A stretch of 64,000 nucleotides of DNA from Bacillus sp. Y1 (GCF_003586445.1 NZ_CP030028.1:386501-450500), one strand, 5' to 3'; positions 1 through 8,225 are shown, numbered from the stretch's first letter. Notes: generated by a model not told the origin, from the sequence alone. Made by a program: numbers and translations.

Positions 1-1
1 G

Positions 2-280
2 ATTCCTAATTGGTACAAAGAAGGAATTGTGGCGGATGTACTTGTCGTGGATCCACCGAGAAAAGGCTGCGATGATGCATTACTTCAAACGATTATTGAG
101 ATGAAGCCTAAGAAGGTTGTTTATGTGTCTTGTAATCCGGCAACTTTGGCGCGGGATTTGAGAGTGCTTGAGGATGGTGGGTATACGACGGTTGAAGTTC
201 AGCCTGTTGATATGTTTCCGCATACTACGCATTGTGAAGCAGTGGCGAAGATAGTATTGAAAGAAGTAGAAGGAGCCTAA
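2..280 (+). CDS. rlmCD: 23S rRNA (uracil-5-)-methyltransferase, C-terminal part
   Basis: The frame is open from base 2, so the gene begins left of the window and only the last 92 codons are visible. They carry the TrmA/RumA-family motif VDPPRKG and the catalytic-cysteine motif [11 protein letters not shown], then the usual family ending with [13 protein letters not shown]. The family transfers a methyl group from S-adenosylmethionine to C5 of uridines in 23S rRNA. RlmCD is the usual Bacillus member, but the N-terminal iron-sulfur region cannot be seen, so the exact paralogue is inferred. Degenerate copies of this 3' end recur near 2855 and 29197. Confidence 0.9.
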   Translation: MPNWYKEGIVADVLVVDPPRKGCDDALLQTIIEMKPKKVVYVSCNPATLARDLRVLEDGGYTTVEVQPVDMFPHTTHCEAVAKIVLKEVEGA

Positions 281-295
281 TAGGGCTTCTTTTTT
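271..295 (+). terminator. Terminator overlapping the rlmCD stop
   Basis: AGGAGCC (271-277) pairs with GGCTTCT (284-290), including one G-U pair, around a 6-nt loop. A T run follows. The stem begins inside the last codons of the gene. Confidence 0.75.
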
Positions 296-339
296 AGTTA
301 TTAAACATTGGTAGGATTTATCAGTTTAACATTAGGTGA

Positions 340-362
340 GGTGAACCGTACCACAAGTAAAT
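340..362. repeat. 23-bp direct repeat, copy 1
   Basis: GGTGAACCGTACCACAAGTA and three more bases match 2778-2800 at about 20 of 23 positions. The two copies bracket the 497-2466 gene module. The rest of 281-496 holds no convincing gene. Confidence 0.45.
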
Positions 363-421
363 GAGGTTTTTGTGTGTTATTCTATTAATTAAAAATGAAG
401 GCCTGCCCATGATTTTGAAGG

Positions 422-457
422 TAGAAAAGAGAAGGAAAAAACTCCATCTCTTTTCTA
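422..457. repeat. 11-bp inverted repeat, possible terminator
   Basis: TAGAAAAGAGA (422-432) and TCTCTTTTCTA (447-457) are perfect complements around a 14-nt loop. The hairpin lies just past the 3' end of the minus-strand module. There is no clear T run, so termination is only possible. Confidence 0.4.
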
Positions 458-496
458 TGGTGGCTATATGCTTGTTGGGTTATAAAAAGATCAATA

Positions 497-958
497 TTAG
501 ACAATTTGTATGATTCTTTTTTCATTTTCTTTTGCTAAATATCCGGTGACCTTTACTCTATTTGGAATAATGGGATGATGTTTTAAAAGTTTAACAGATT
601 CTCTTATATTGTCTTCCTTTAAAGGTAAGCCTTGGATCCAATCTGTCAAGGAGCAACCTTGAGTTTGAACAAATATATATTCTAATGTTTTCCTGGAATC
701 TATAGAAATTTGTTCTTTTTGATAATACTCCTCTAACATTTCATTTGTGATATGATGTGAATTTTTGTTTAGACCAATTACATATATTTCAACAATGTCG
801 TGATGAATCAGGGATGAAATAACGTTTCTTATTGTACAACCATATGGATGTCCAATAATAGCATGGTCTGTGTAAAACCATATAAAATCCCCTTCGAAAT
901 GATCAAGAATCCAATTATGCTCTGGAATTTTCACATCACCGATAATAATTTTCTTCAT
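497..958 (-). CDS. Beta-carbonic-anhydrase-like protein without usual zinc ligands
   Basis: A 153-residue protein. Its C-terminal part (about residues 115-153, with ESVKLLKHHPIIPNRVKVTG) reads like the end of beta-carbonic anhydrases, where an 'SVxLLxNHPLIP...V.G' segment is typical. The middle (NVISSLIHHDIVEIYVIG) resembles the helix-strand that normally leads into the zinc-binding HxxC loop. Here that loop reads LNKNSHH, so the His and Cys are missing, and no CxDxR motif is visible near the N-terminus. An isolated GHPYGC (residues 36-41) is the only Cys/His cluster. The start is ATG with AGGAGG upstream. It lies 16 bp after the SbtA-like gene, which suggests one operon. A non-catalytic or regulatory role in inorganic carbon uptake is inference. 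Confidence 0.65.
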   Translation of the reverse strand: MKKIIIGDVKIPEHNWILDHFEGDFIWFYTDHAIIGHPYGCTIRNVISSLIHHDIVEIYVIGLNKNSHHITNEMLEEYYQKEQISIDSRKTLEYIFVQTQGCSLTDWIQGLPLKEDNIRESVKLLKHHPIIPNRVKVTGYLAKENEKRIIQIV

Positions 959-974
959 TTCACTTCCTCCTTAC

Positions 975-1979
975 TTAATAAATAATTTTGGCCATTTCAA
1001 AATATAGAGGTAATCCAATTGTTAGATTAAAAGGGAAGGTTATTCCCAACGATAATCCTAAATAAATAGATGGGTTTGCGCCAGGAACTGCCGACTTAAT
1101 TGCAGCGGGAGCAGCAATATAAGAAGAGCTTGCGGCTAAAATCCCCATGAGAAACAAACCTCCCAAGGATAATCCAGTTAATTTGCCGATCAAGAGGCCT
1201 ACCATTCCAAAAACAAGTGGAAATAGGATAGCTAATCCAATCAGTTTCCATCCATATTTTCTTACTTCCGAAAGTCTTTCTCCGGCCGTTAGCCCCATTC
1301 CAAGTAAAAAGACTACTAGAACGCTTTGATATAAATCTATAAATAAAGGTTTAATAATAGGAATTCCGTTATCTCCCACAATATAACCAATGACCAAGCT
1401 CCCTGTTAAAAGTAAGATACTTTTGCCAAATAGGCTTTCCTTAATGATGTGAGGGTTGAAGAGGCCCTGGAAATTCAATGATGCTGGAATAATACCTAAC
1501 GCTTTTGATGGCCTTTTTTCTAATTGAAGCCAATGAAATAGAATAAGAGAAACAATTATGGCTGGACTTTCTAAAAGAACAACAATAGCTGTCATAAAGC
1601 TTTCAAACTCAATATTAGCCATTTCCAGGAAGGAAACAGCAGCTGCAAATGTAACAATGCTTACAGAGCCGTAAGTAGCTCCAAGTGCAACTGAATTTTT
1701 TACATCTAATTTGACTAATCGGCAGACAAAAATAGTTATTACCGGAATAAAGGTACCTAAAAATAACGCTCCGACTACAGGTTGTAATAAATCATCACCG
1801 GCATGACGAGAAAGCTCAATACCTCCTTTTAATCCAATGGCCGCCAGTAAATAAATGCTTAAGGTTTCGCTAAGTCCCTTTGGGAATTTCAAATCAGATT
1901 TAACAGTTGCTGCTAAAAGTCCTAATACAAAAAATAAAATTGCTGGTGAAAGTAAATTATTTGAAATAATTTCTGTCAT
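975..1979 (-). CDS. SbtA-family sodium-dependent bicarbonate transporter
   Basis: About 334 residues, very hydrophobic, with many membrane helices. The N-terminal stretch (LLSPAILFFVLGLLAATVKS, then LPKGLSE-like and AAIGLKGG motifs) is characteristic of the SbtA family (Pfam Sbt_1), known as sodium-bicarbonate symporters in cyanobacteria and also found in Firmicutes. The frame extends to a TTG at 2015, but the ATG at 1979 has a GAGGACGG ribosome site and fits the family start better. It sits between an MpsC-like gene and a carbonic-anhydrase-like gene, which supports a role in supplying bicarbonate. Substrate is inferred from the family. Confidence 0.85.
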   Translation of the reverse strand: MTEIISNNLLSPAILFFVLGLLAATVKSDLKFPKGLSETLSIYLLAAIGLKGGIELSRHAGDDLLQPVVGALFLGTFIPVITIFVCRLVKLDVKNSVALGATYGSVSIVTFAAAVSFLEMANIEFESFMTAIVVLLESPAIIVSLILFHWLQLEKRPSKALGIIPASLNFQGLFNPHIIKESLFGKSILLLTGSLVIGYIVGDNGIPIIKPLFIDLYQSVLVVFLLGMGLTAGERLSEVRKYGWKLIGLAILFPLVFGMVGLLIGKLTGLSLGGLFLMGILAASSSYIAAPAAIKSAVPGANPSIYLGLSLGITFPFNLTIGLPLYFEMAKIIY

Positions 1980-2009
1980 ATTTCCGTCCTCTTTCAGAAT
2001 TATTTTTTT

Positions 2010-2069
2010 AAACAAAAAACCGGAAAAATAGATTACACTGTTTTTAAACAGTCCATCTACTTTTCCGGT
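2010..2069 (-). terminator. Long hairpin with T run between MpsC-like and SbtA-like genes
   Basis: ACCGGAAAA (2019-2027) pairs with TTTTCCGGT (2061-2069). The stem continues with TAGAT/ATCTA and an inner CTGTTT/AAACAG. On the minus strand the stem ends in TTTTTT. Because it lies between two genes of one transcription unit, it may act as a terminator or an attenuator that lowers transporter expression. Confidence 0.65.
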
Positions 2070-2097
2070 GTACGTTTAACTAGCGAGTAACCGCTTT

Positions 2098-2466
2098 TTA
2101 ATTGTCAACCATTTGTAAAGTCTCTTCTAAATTTTTTTCTAGGATAAAAACTATTAAACGTTCTCCTGACTTTGTACTAATATCTGTATGGAAGCTTATT
2201 ACTTCTGATTTGACGATATCCTTGATCATGGCCTTTAATTGTTTGCTGCCTGTTTCTACTAAATCAGCACGAATTTTTTTAATCGAGAGTAAGCCATCCT
2301 GTGTTTTAGCGAGTTCCTTTTCAGCAGGAGTTAATATTCCTCTTAAAACAACAACCACCATGTTTCGAACAATATCACTCTTAACGGATAAGGGTCCTCT
2401 TCCAAGATACTCTTTTTCCCACTGAGTAACCATTTTGCTTATTCGGTCTTCGATTGTACGCTTCAT
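2098..2466 (-). CDS. MpsC-like (DUF2294) protein
   Basis: About 122 residues from the ATG at 2466 (MKRTIEDRISKMV). The open frame reaches 2535, and ATG at 2478 is an alternative. The GPLSVKSDIVRNMVVVVLRG segment and the following LTPAEKELAKTQDG match the DUF2294 family, now named after MpsC of the staphylococcal MpsABC membrane-potential system, whose MpsAB part takes up inorganic carbon. Linkage to an SbtA-like transporter and a carbonic-anhydrase-like protein fits a bicarbonate-supply module. Its molecular function is unknown. It is soluble, with no signal peptide or membrane span. Confidence 0.75.
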   Translation of the reverse strand: MKRTIEDRISKMVTQWEKEYLGRGPLSVKSDIVRNMVVVVLRGILTPAEKELAKTQDGLLSIKKIRADLVETGSKQLKAMIKDIVKSEVISFHTDISTKSGERLIVFILEKNLEETLQMVDN

Positions 2467-2777
2467 ACCATCGTCCATTCCTTTCAATGAAAAAGGTATG
2501 TTTCTATAACATAATAAAAATGTTATTTGAAACATACCGACTTATCCCTAGTCTTATCAAAATTATTTTTTTAGGCCTTTTCGAATATACTATTGCAAAA
2601 ACAATCGTAAATCGCTAAAGCATTGAATATTATTGATAACTCCAATATTCCTCGGTTATTAAATTATCTTTAATTATATGGAATTTCATCACTTTGTCAA
2701 ATACTTTTCAGAATTAGAAACTATTGGGACACTTTTCTTGAAAAATAGAAGAATTTAACCTCATTTTGGTTAGTTAC

Positions 2778-2800
2778 GATGAACCGTATCATAAGTAAAT
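2778..2800. repeat. 23-bp direct repeat, copy 2
   Basis: GATGAACCGTATCATAAGTA plus three bases, a close match to 340-362. It lies upstream of the second rlmCD 3' remnant. The surrounding stretch 2536-2854 has no gene that I can see. Confidence 0.45.
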
Positions 2801-2854
2801 AAAATAAATAGGTAAACACTCCTGCATCTTTGTATCTGCGATCACTATTCAAGC

Positions 2855-2899
2855 CATTGTGAGGCTGTGGCGAGAATAGTTTTGAAAGAAGGTAGCTGA
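2855..2899 (+). pseudogene. Remnant of an rlmCD 3' end (copy 2)
   Basis: Reading from 2855 gives HCEAVARIVLKEGS and a stop, which is the C-terminal signature of the methyltransferase at the left edge ([12 protein letters not shown]). The DNA also resembles 232-276. Nothing upstream restores the rest of the gene, so this is a decayed tail left by duplication, deletion or site-specific integration. Confidence 0.7.
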
Positions 2900-3082
2900 C
2901 CCAATCTGGGCGGTGCCTTTTATTTTCTTTATGTAAATTACAATCCTAAGGTAAATTAACCCATCATGGTTCTTCATTAATACTATACTTTTGTTAATTT
3001 AGGAAGGGTATAGAGAACCGAATACTAGAAGGATAAAAATGAAAATATGGTATTATTGAGAAAAAAAGTGGGTGGATAGTTT

Positions 3083-3487
3083 ATGGTGAAAATTACCGAT
3101 GTGGCAGAAAAAGCAGGTGTTTCTGTTACAACATTTTCCCGTGTTCTTAACGATCGGGGATATATTAGTCAAGCCACTAGGGATAATGTATACCAGGCTA
3201 TGAAGGAACTAAATTACCAGCCTAATGAACTGGCTCGTTCTTTATTCAGAAGAAAATCAAATATGATTGGACTCATTGTACCTAATGTTTCACATCCTTT
3301 TTTTAGTGAACTTGCCTATTATCTTGAGGAGTATGCCTACCAAAAAGGGTATAAATTGTTGCTGTGTAATTCAAATGGGGATGTATTTAAAGAAAGAAAA
3401 TATATTGAGATGTTAAAGAAAAACCAAGTGGACGGCATTATTATGGGCAGTCATGTTTTGGATGTGGATGGGCCTTTTTTATCATGA
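3083..3487 (+). pseudogene. LacI-family regulator, N-terminal fragment
   Basis: The frame opens with a textbook LacI helix-turn-helix (residues 1-50: ITDVAEKAGVSVTTFSRVLN, then the hinge NYQPNELARSL) and the start of the sugar-binding domain (NMIGLIVPNVSHPFFSEL). It stops after about 130 residues, whereas the family is near 330. Downstream sequence switches abruptly to an oxidoreductase, so the effector domain was deleted. The DNA-binding part might still be made, but loss of function is more likely. Confidence 0.85.
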
Positions 3488-3489
3488 GA

Positions 3490-3941
3490 GAAGAATACCA
3501 TTAAGAGATAAAGTTCCTTTTTATTTACAAGGCTTTGGAAAAGTTGAACCTCAATTCAAGAATAGAGTAACATTACATCCTACGAAAAAAGACTATTTTG
3601 GTATCCCAAAAATTCATGTTGATTTTTCCTATAGTGAAAAAGATATTAAACTTATTAACATGATTCAGCAGAAAATGGAAGATTCCTTAGTTGTTATGAA
3701 GGGGAAAAAGGAAGAAGAAATTTGTTTACGACCACCTGGACTTGATTATCATGAAATGGGAACATGTAGAATGGGACATAATAGTGAAACATCTGTTACA
3801 AATAAATATGGGGAAGTCCATAATATTTCTGGCCTTTTTATAGCTGATAATAGTGTATTACCACATTCAGGTGCAGCGAATCCAACCCTTACAATGATGG
3901 CCTTAGCTTTCCGTACCGCAGATTATATTTCAAAAAGATAG
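3490..3941 (+). pseudogene. GMC oxidoreductase, C-terminal fragment
   Basis: In a frame different from the LacI fragment, about 150 residues match the C-terminal domain of glucose-methanol-choline flavin oxidoreductases. They include HEMGTCRMG with the active-site histidine region, then GLFIADNSVLPHSGAANPTL and MALAFRTADYI. The FAD-binding N-terminus is absent and no start codon fits. Together with the LacI fragment this marks a single large deletion near 3485. Confidence 0.85.
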
Positions 3942-4017
3942 AATATTAAGCGAATAGAATAGTAATCTTGTGTAATTCACCTTGATTTTCAATCATTTTA
4001 TAGAGAAAATTCCTGAT

Positions 4018-4049
4018 GCCTGATCCCAAATACTATGCTGGGGTCAGGC
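4018..4049. repeat. Imperfect palindrome of the TGATCCC/GGGGTCA type
   Basis: GCCTGATCCC (4018-4027) and GGGGTCAGGC (4040-4049) form a 10-bp stem with one G-T pair. Short GC-rich palindromes like this are scattered in Bacillus intergenic regions. It directly abuts the broken 5' end of the deoC remnant. Confidence 0.5.
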
Positions 4050-4393
4050 TCTTTCCGTGGAGTAGTGGAAGCAGCAGAAGGGAAAGCACTAGTTAAAGTA
4101 ATTATCGAAACAAGTCTGCTGACTGAAGAGGAAAAGATCCGGGCTTGTAAGCTTGTTGTAAAAGCAGGATCTGATTATGTGAAACATCAACGGGCTTCTC
4201 GACTGGAGGAGCAACGGTTGAGGATATAAAACTCATGCGTGAAACCGTTGGTCCGGAAATCGGAGTGAAGGCCTCAGGTGGTGTTCGTAACCGAGAGGGT
4301 GTAGAATCAATGATAGAAGCAGGTGCGACACGTATTGGAGCAAGCTCTAGTGTGGCGATTGTCCAAGGTCAAACAGGGAACAGTGGTTATTAA
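4050..4393 (+). pseudogene. deoC (deoxyribose-phosphate aldolase) 3' remnant with frameshift
   Basis: The first frame reads [20 protein letters not shown] and continues to SDYVK, which is DeoC including the Schiff-base lysine region. Near 4181 one A appears to be missing from an AAAA run. After the shift the sequence continues as [20 protein letters not shown] and on to [20 protein letters not shown] and a stop. The N-terminal half is gone. Both losses make this a pseudogene. Confidence 0.85.
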
Positions 4394-4512
4394 TTTATAA
4401 TCCATTTTTAATGACAGGTTCACCGAACTCATGTATCGTTGAGGGGCTCACCTAGATATCCATCTCCGTATACCATCATTTTTATAGCAACTTCCTTCTT
4501 CATATCTTCTAT

Positions 4513-4557
4513 AAAAGGAGGCATCCCATTTAGATCAAAAGGGCTGCCTCCTTTTTT
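4513..4557 (+). terminator. Strong terminator after the deoC remnant
   Basis: AAAAGGAGGCA (4513-4523) pairs with TGCCTCCTTTT (4545-4555) and runs into Ts. CCC/GGG adds an inner stem. It probably once ended the deoC transcript and now insulates the next operon. Confidence 0.75.
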
Positions 4558-4686
4558 CATATTTAAAATCCATACTGATTGCATCTCTGTTCAGTGAAGT
4601 TTAAGTCCTCATGTATGTTCATTCAAATTTAACTGGAGTGTATTTTGAGGTCGTTTTTTTATAATAAGCATTTTTAACTAAATTTT

Positions 4687-4700
4687 TAAAACGCTTTCAA
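4687..4700 (-). promoter_or_regulatory. Candidate cre (CcpA) site
   Basis: On the minus strand TGAAAGCGTTTT fits most of the CcpA consensus TGWAARCGYTWNCW. It is about 165 bp upstream of the RraA-led catabolic operon, a sensible place for carbon catabolite control. Based on motif match only. Confidence 0.4.
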
Positions 4701-4729
4701 AAAAGGGTTTACTCAAGTAGTTAACGATG

Positions 4730-4761
4730 TTACTATGAAATAAATAGTAATAAATATTACT
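4730..4761. promoter_or_regulatory. Overlapping inverted repeats, possible operator
   Basis: TTACTAT (4730-4736) mirrors ATAGTAA (4744-4750), and AGTAAT (4746-4751) mirrors ATTACT (4756-4761). The nested palindromes lie in the long 5' region of the RraA operon and could bind the RpiR regulator encoded at its end. No experimental basis. Confidence 0.35.
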
Positions 4762-4861
4762 TTTTATCCTACAGTAGTTATTTTTACGACATAACGGGTT
4801 ATTAGCTAGAAATAAATATCACCAATCTTTTAAGTGAGCTAAATGGAAGGAGTGTTTGTAA

Positions 4862-5545
4862 GTGAGTAATACAGCAAAGCTTTTATCACTAGAAGTAATT
4901 GAACGGGCAAAAAGACTAAATACCACACTAATTTCAGATGCAATGGGATGTACCGGATCGATGCACCATACGGTAAAACCAGTGGCTCCTGGCATGAAGG
5001 TAGTTGGAACCTCTTTGACAGTGGACCTGAGAGCTGGTGACAATCTTTTCTTGCACCAGGGTATTTACTGTGGTGGTGAAGGTTATGTACTTGTGGCAGA
5101 TGGTAAGGGCCACACGGAAAATGCGTATCTTGGAGAATTAATGGCTAGAGCGGCCAAAGCAATTGGTCTTGAGGGAATAATAATTGACGGCTTTGTTCGA
5201 GATAAAGAGATGCTTGGTGAAGTTGGCTTACCTATCTTTGCAAAAGGGTTTATCCCAAATGGTCCATTCAAGGATGGACCTGGAGCAATTAACACTCCTA
5301 TTTCCTGCGCTGGGGCAGTCGTTCATCCAGGAGATTTAATTATAGGGGATGAAGACGGTGTTGTTGTCGTTCCAAAAGACAAAATTGAGGAAGTTCTGCA
5401 TAAAGCAGAAAACAAATTAGAATATGAAGAAAAGCGTCTCCAGACGATTGCAAATTACGAAGAGAAACGTAAGCAGGGAATGACAGATGGAATCAGCATT
5501 GCACCATCATGGCTCGAAGAAAAAATAAAAGTATTTGGATATTAA
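4862..5545 (+). CDS. RraA-like protein / HMG-type aldolase family
   Basis: 227 residues, starting at GTG 4862 behind AAGGAGT. The fold signature of the RraA/4-hydroxy-4-methyl-2-oxoglutarate aldolase family is clear: ISDAMGC near the N-terminus, GGEGYVLVADGKG, IIDGFVRDKE, LPIFAKGFIPNGP and PGDLIIGDEDGVVVVP. Family members either cleave branched hydroxy-keto acids to pyruvate using a divalent metal, or (true RraA) inhibit RNase E. Position at the head of an operon with a dehydrogenase and a transporter favours an aldolase or related lyase. The substrate cannot be read from sequence. Confidence 0.85.
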   Translation: MSNTAKLLSLEVIERAKRLNTTLISDAMGCTGSMHHTVKPVAPGMKVVGTSLTVDLRAGDNLFLHQGIYCGGEGYVLVADGKGHTENAYLGELMARAAKAIGLEGIIIDGFVRDKEMLGEVGLPIFAKGFIPNGPFKDGPGAINTPISCAGAVVHPGDLIIGDEDGVVVVPKDKIEEVLHKAENKLEYEEKRLQTIANYEEKRKQGMTDGISIAPSWLEEKIKVFGY

Positions 5546-5563
5546 AGAGAAAGGGGAAAGAAG

Positions 5564-6442
5564 ATGCACTTAGGATTCATTGGGTTTGGAGAAGCTGCAT
5601 TTGAATTAGCATCAGGATTAAAACAACAAGGCTTGGATAGAATGACTGCCTATGATCCACTTTGGAGTGTTTTGGAATACAGCGCATTAATAACCAATCG
5701 CGCAACGACTGCTGGTGTAGACATTGTTCATACGCCAGAGGAAGTATTACAGCAGGTAGAGGCTGTAATCGTTGCGGTACCCGCTGATAAGGCACTCGAA
5801 GTAAGCAGTCAGTTACAATCATACTTACGAAAAGATATGTTATATATAGATGTATCCGCTTCTAGTCCAGATATCAAGAAGAAGGTTTCTAAAAATATTC
5901 AGGACAAAGGTGGGAAATTTGTTGATGCGGCAATGATGGGCCCACTTCCGGTTTATAAACACAAAGTTCCTATTTTAGCAAGTGGTGATGGAACAGATAA
6001 CTTTTTAGAAAGTATGCAGACCTTTGGTATGAACATCACCAAAGTCAGTGAGAAACCAGGAGAAGCAACCGCTGTTAAATTAATTCGCAGCATCTATATG
6101 AAGGGGATTGCAGGTCTTTATATGGAACTCCTTGAAGCAGCACATGAGTTCAATGTTGAGAAACTTGTAATTGATTCACTCAGTGAAACCATTAATGGCC
6201 GTACCTTCGAAGAAACGATGAATCGACTCGTTACTGGCACAGCCCTCCACGCAGTCAGACGTTCTATAGAACTAGGTGGTACAATTGAGATGCTAGATTC
6301 TGTAAACATCGATTCTTCAATGTCAAAAGCAGCAAAGGAAAAAATTGAAAAGCTTGCTTCATTAAATTTAAAAGACCGATTTAAGGGAGAAAAACCTGAG
6401 CACTGGCTTCAGGTAATTGAAGCTTTTAAAATAACAAGCTAA
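5564..6442 (+). CDS. NAD(P)-dependent beta-hydroxyacid dehydrogenase, DUF1932 type
   Basis: 292 residues. The N-terminal Rossmann motif GFIGFGEAAFELASGL and the 'AVPADKALE...' segment belong to the 6-phosphogluconate/3-hydroxyisobutyrate dehydrogenase superfamily. The C-terminal half (KLIRSIYMKGIAGLYMELLE) matches the helical DUF1932 domain. It presumably oxidises a hydroxyacid imported by the downstream permease and passes the product to the RraA-like aldolase. The gene starts 18 bp after the aldolase stop, with a GAAAGGGG ribosome site, so the two are co-transcribed. Confidence 0.85.
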   Translation: MHLGFIGFGEAAFELASGLKQQGLDRMTAYDPLWSVLEYSALITNRATTAGVDIVHTPEEVLQQVEAVIVAVPADKALEVSSQLQSYLRKDMLYIDVSASSPDIKKKVSKNIQDKGGKFVDAAMMGPLPVYKHKVPILASGDGTDNFLESMQTFGMNITKVSEKPGEATAVKLIRSIYMKGIAGLYMELLEAAHEFNVEKLVIDSLSETINGRTFEETMNRLVTGTALHAVRRSIELGGTIEMLDSVNIDSSMSKAAKEKIEKLASLNLKDRFKGEKPEHWLQVIEAFKITS

Positions 6443-6460
6443 GAATATAAGGTAAATGAT

Positions 6461-6487
6461 TACGGCTGCCGGTTTGCCGGTGCCGTA
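6461..6487. repeat. Hairpin between dehydrogenase and permease genes
   Basis: TACGGC...GCCGTA encloses CCGG...CCGG with a 4-nt loop. No T run follows, so it more likely stabilises or processes the operon mRNA than ends it. Confidence 0.5.
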
Positions 6488-6522
6488 TACCGTATTAAAT
6501 ACTATTTGAAAAGAGGTGCCTT

Positions 6523-7875
6523 ATGGGGATGGGAATTTGGGCATTACTTGTATTTATCGGAATAATTGTTTTCTTTAATCTTGTTTTAAGACGAAACATT
6601 GCAGAGGCAATGCTTGCGGGTTTTTTTGTAACCGCTTTATTCGGAGGTACACAAGCACCAGAATTAATGTGGAATGGATTAGTTTTTGCAGCGACCAACG
6701 ACGTGCTATATGCTTCAGTAGCCTTTGTATTTATGGCTTATGTTATTGATCAAACAGCAGTCATTGCAAGCTTGATAAAAATTCTCAACTCACTTCTTGG
6801 ACGTATTCCTGGAGGAGCTGCCTATGTTGATACCATCGGGTCAGCCATCATGGGGACGCTGGCAGGTTCGAATTCTGGAAACACGGCAACAACGGGGTCG
6901 ATTACAGCTCCATGGATGGTAAGGTCCAATTTTAGCAAAGAACTGTCGGCAACAGTTGTTGCTGGTAACGGAGGTCTCGGTGCAGCGCTTCCACCGAGTG
7001 CATCGATGTTTATTATGCTTGGCTTCGCGCCAGTTGCAGCAGTGGTTTCTGAAGGAGATTTGTATGTTGCCCTTTTTATTGCGGGTGTTTATCAAGTTAT
7101 TTATCGAATCTTTTTGATTATGTATTTTGTGAAAAGAGATAAAATCAAAGCTACTTCTCCAGAATTTATCCAGCCACTTAAAGAATCTCTACGTACGGGC
7201 TGGAAATCAACATTAATTTTTCTGGGTGCGCTAATTCCAATTGTAGCGACAATTGGGCCGCTTGCTGAGAGTTTCGCAGCGAATCCGTCAGTAGGGGAAA
7301 GTGCTCTTGATAGCATTTCACTAATTACGTGGATTCCTATATTGATTATTATTATTAGTTTCATAGTCGGATGGGTGCACCTTCCTAAAACGAAATCTGG
7401 ATGGTCTAAGTTCTTGAACAATTCAATTCCTCGCTTTTCGACAATAGGAGCTCTACTAGTCTTTGCATATGCCTCAAGCCAGGTATTAACAGACTTGGGG
7501 CTTGCAGAAGATTTAACAACTCTCATGGGTTCAATAGCAATCTCCAAATGGCTTATGGTCATATTTGTTGGGCTGCTAGTCGCGCTTGTAGCCGGACCGT
7601 TGTCTTCAACTGCTACATTAACCGCTATCGGAATGGTAGCTTTTGCAGCAATGGTTTCTGCTGGAGTGGATCCTTTACTAGCTGTCGTTGCAATTCTAGT
7701 ATTTGCTTCAACAGAAGGTGCTTCCCCGCCGGCATCAGGTTCTATTTTCATCGCGGCGTCATTGGCAGGGGCGAAAGCCGAGAAAACATTTATGCCTTTG
7801 GTTGTATACTATGTGATTCCAATACTGTTTATTGGTTATTTGATAGCTATGGGTATTCTTCCGGTTCCAAGGTAA
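6523..7875 (+). CDS. TRAP-type large permease (DctM-like)
   Basis: 450 residues and about a dozen membrane helices. The segment GRIPGGAAYVDTIGSAIMG, GTLAGSNSGNTATTGSITAP and GLGAALPPSASMFIMLGFAP is the conserved core of TRAP large subunits, and a second similar half (GASPPASGSIFIAASLAG) gives the usual internal symmetry. TRAP permeases import organic acids with sodium, normally with a DctP binding protein and a DctQ small subunit. Neither is encoded here; only a 91-residue two-helix protein follows. The cargo is presumably the substrate of the two upstream enzymes. Confidence 0.8.
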   Translation: MGMGIWALLVFIGIIVFFNLVLRRNIAEAMLAGFFVTALFGGTQAPELMWNGLVFAATNDVLYASVAFVFMAYVIDQTAVIASLIKILNSLLGRIPGGAAYVDTIGSAIMGTLAGSNSGNTATTGSITAPWMVRSNFSKELSATVVAGNGGLGAALPPSASMFIMLGFAPVAAVVSEGDLYVALFIAGVYQVIYRIFLIMYFVKRDKIKATSPEFIQPLKESLRTGWKSTLIFLGALIPIVATIGPLAESFAANPSVGESALDSISLITWIPILIIIISFIVGWVHLPKTKSGWSKFLNNSIPRFSTIGALLVFAYASSQVLTDLGLAEDLTTLMGSIAISKWLMVIFVGLLVALVAGPLSSTATLTAIGMVAFAAMVSAGVDPLLAVVAILVFASTEGASPPASGSIFIAASLAGAKAEKTFMPLVVYYVIPILFIGYLIAMGILPVPR

Positions 7876-7893
7876 AAGAAAGGAGCGAAATTG

Positions 7894-8169
7894 ATGAGAA
7901 ATTTAATTGCTACGTTATTTAAAACTTGTCTCGTCTTGTTTTTACTGGGGGGTACATGCCTCGTTTTTGGACAATTGGGTGGTTTGCTTTTTCAGAATGG
8001 TGATATAGTTATCAAAACATGGGATATATTTGCGAATGCAACTTTTATAATAAGTGCTTTGGGCGGAATACTTGGTTTTATCTTGGGTTATTTACCTGAA
8101 GAAAAGACGGAAGAACTTGAATCATTTTCGTCCAATGAGTTTAGTGAGAAATTAGAAAACGTACGCTAA
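7894..8169 (+). CDS. Small two-helix membrane protein, TRAP partner candidate
   Basis: 91 residues starting at ATG 7894 (GGAG 8 bp upstream; an adjacent TTG at 7891 is less likely). Two hydrophobic helices (about 8-30 and 46-68) are followed by an acidic tail. It begins 18 bp after the permease stop, so it is co-transcribed. It might replace the DctQ subunit, but it is shorter than DctQ (four helices) and I see no sequence similarity. Confidence 0.7.
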   Translation: MRNLIATLFKTCLVLFLLGGTCLVFGQLGGLLFQNGDIVIKTWDIFANATFIISALGGILGFILGYLPEEKTEELESFSSNEFSEKLENVR

Positions 8170-8183
8170 TAAGTAGTAGATGG

Positions 8184-8225
8184 AAGCAGACACTCCGAAT
8201 GGATATGTCTGCTTTTCCTTTTTCT
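8184..8225 (+). terminator. Terminator after the TRAP operon
   Basis: AAGCAGACA (8184-8192) pairs with TGTCTGCTT (8206-8214), followed by a T-rich run. It separates the operon from the RpiR gene. Confidence 0.75.
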
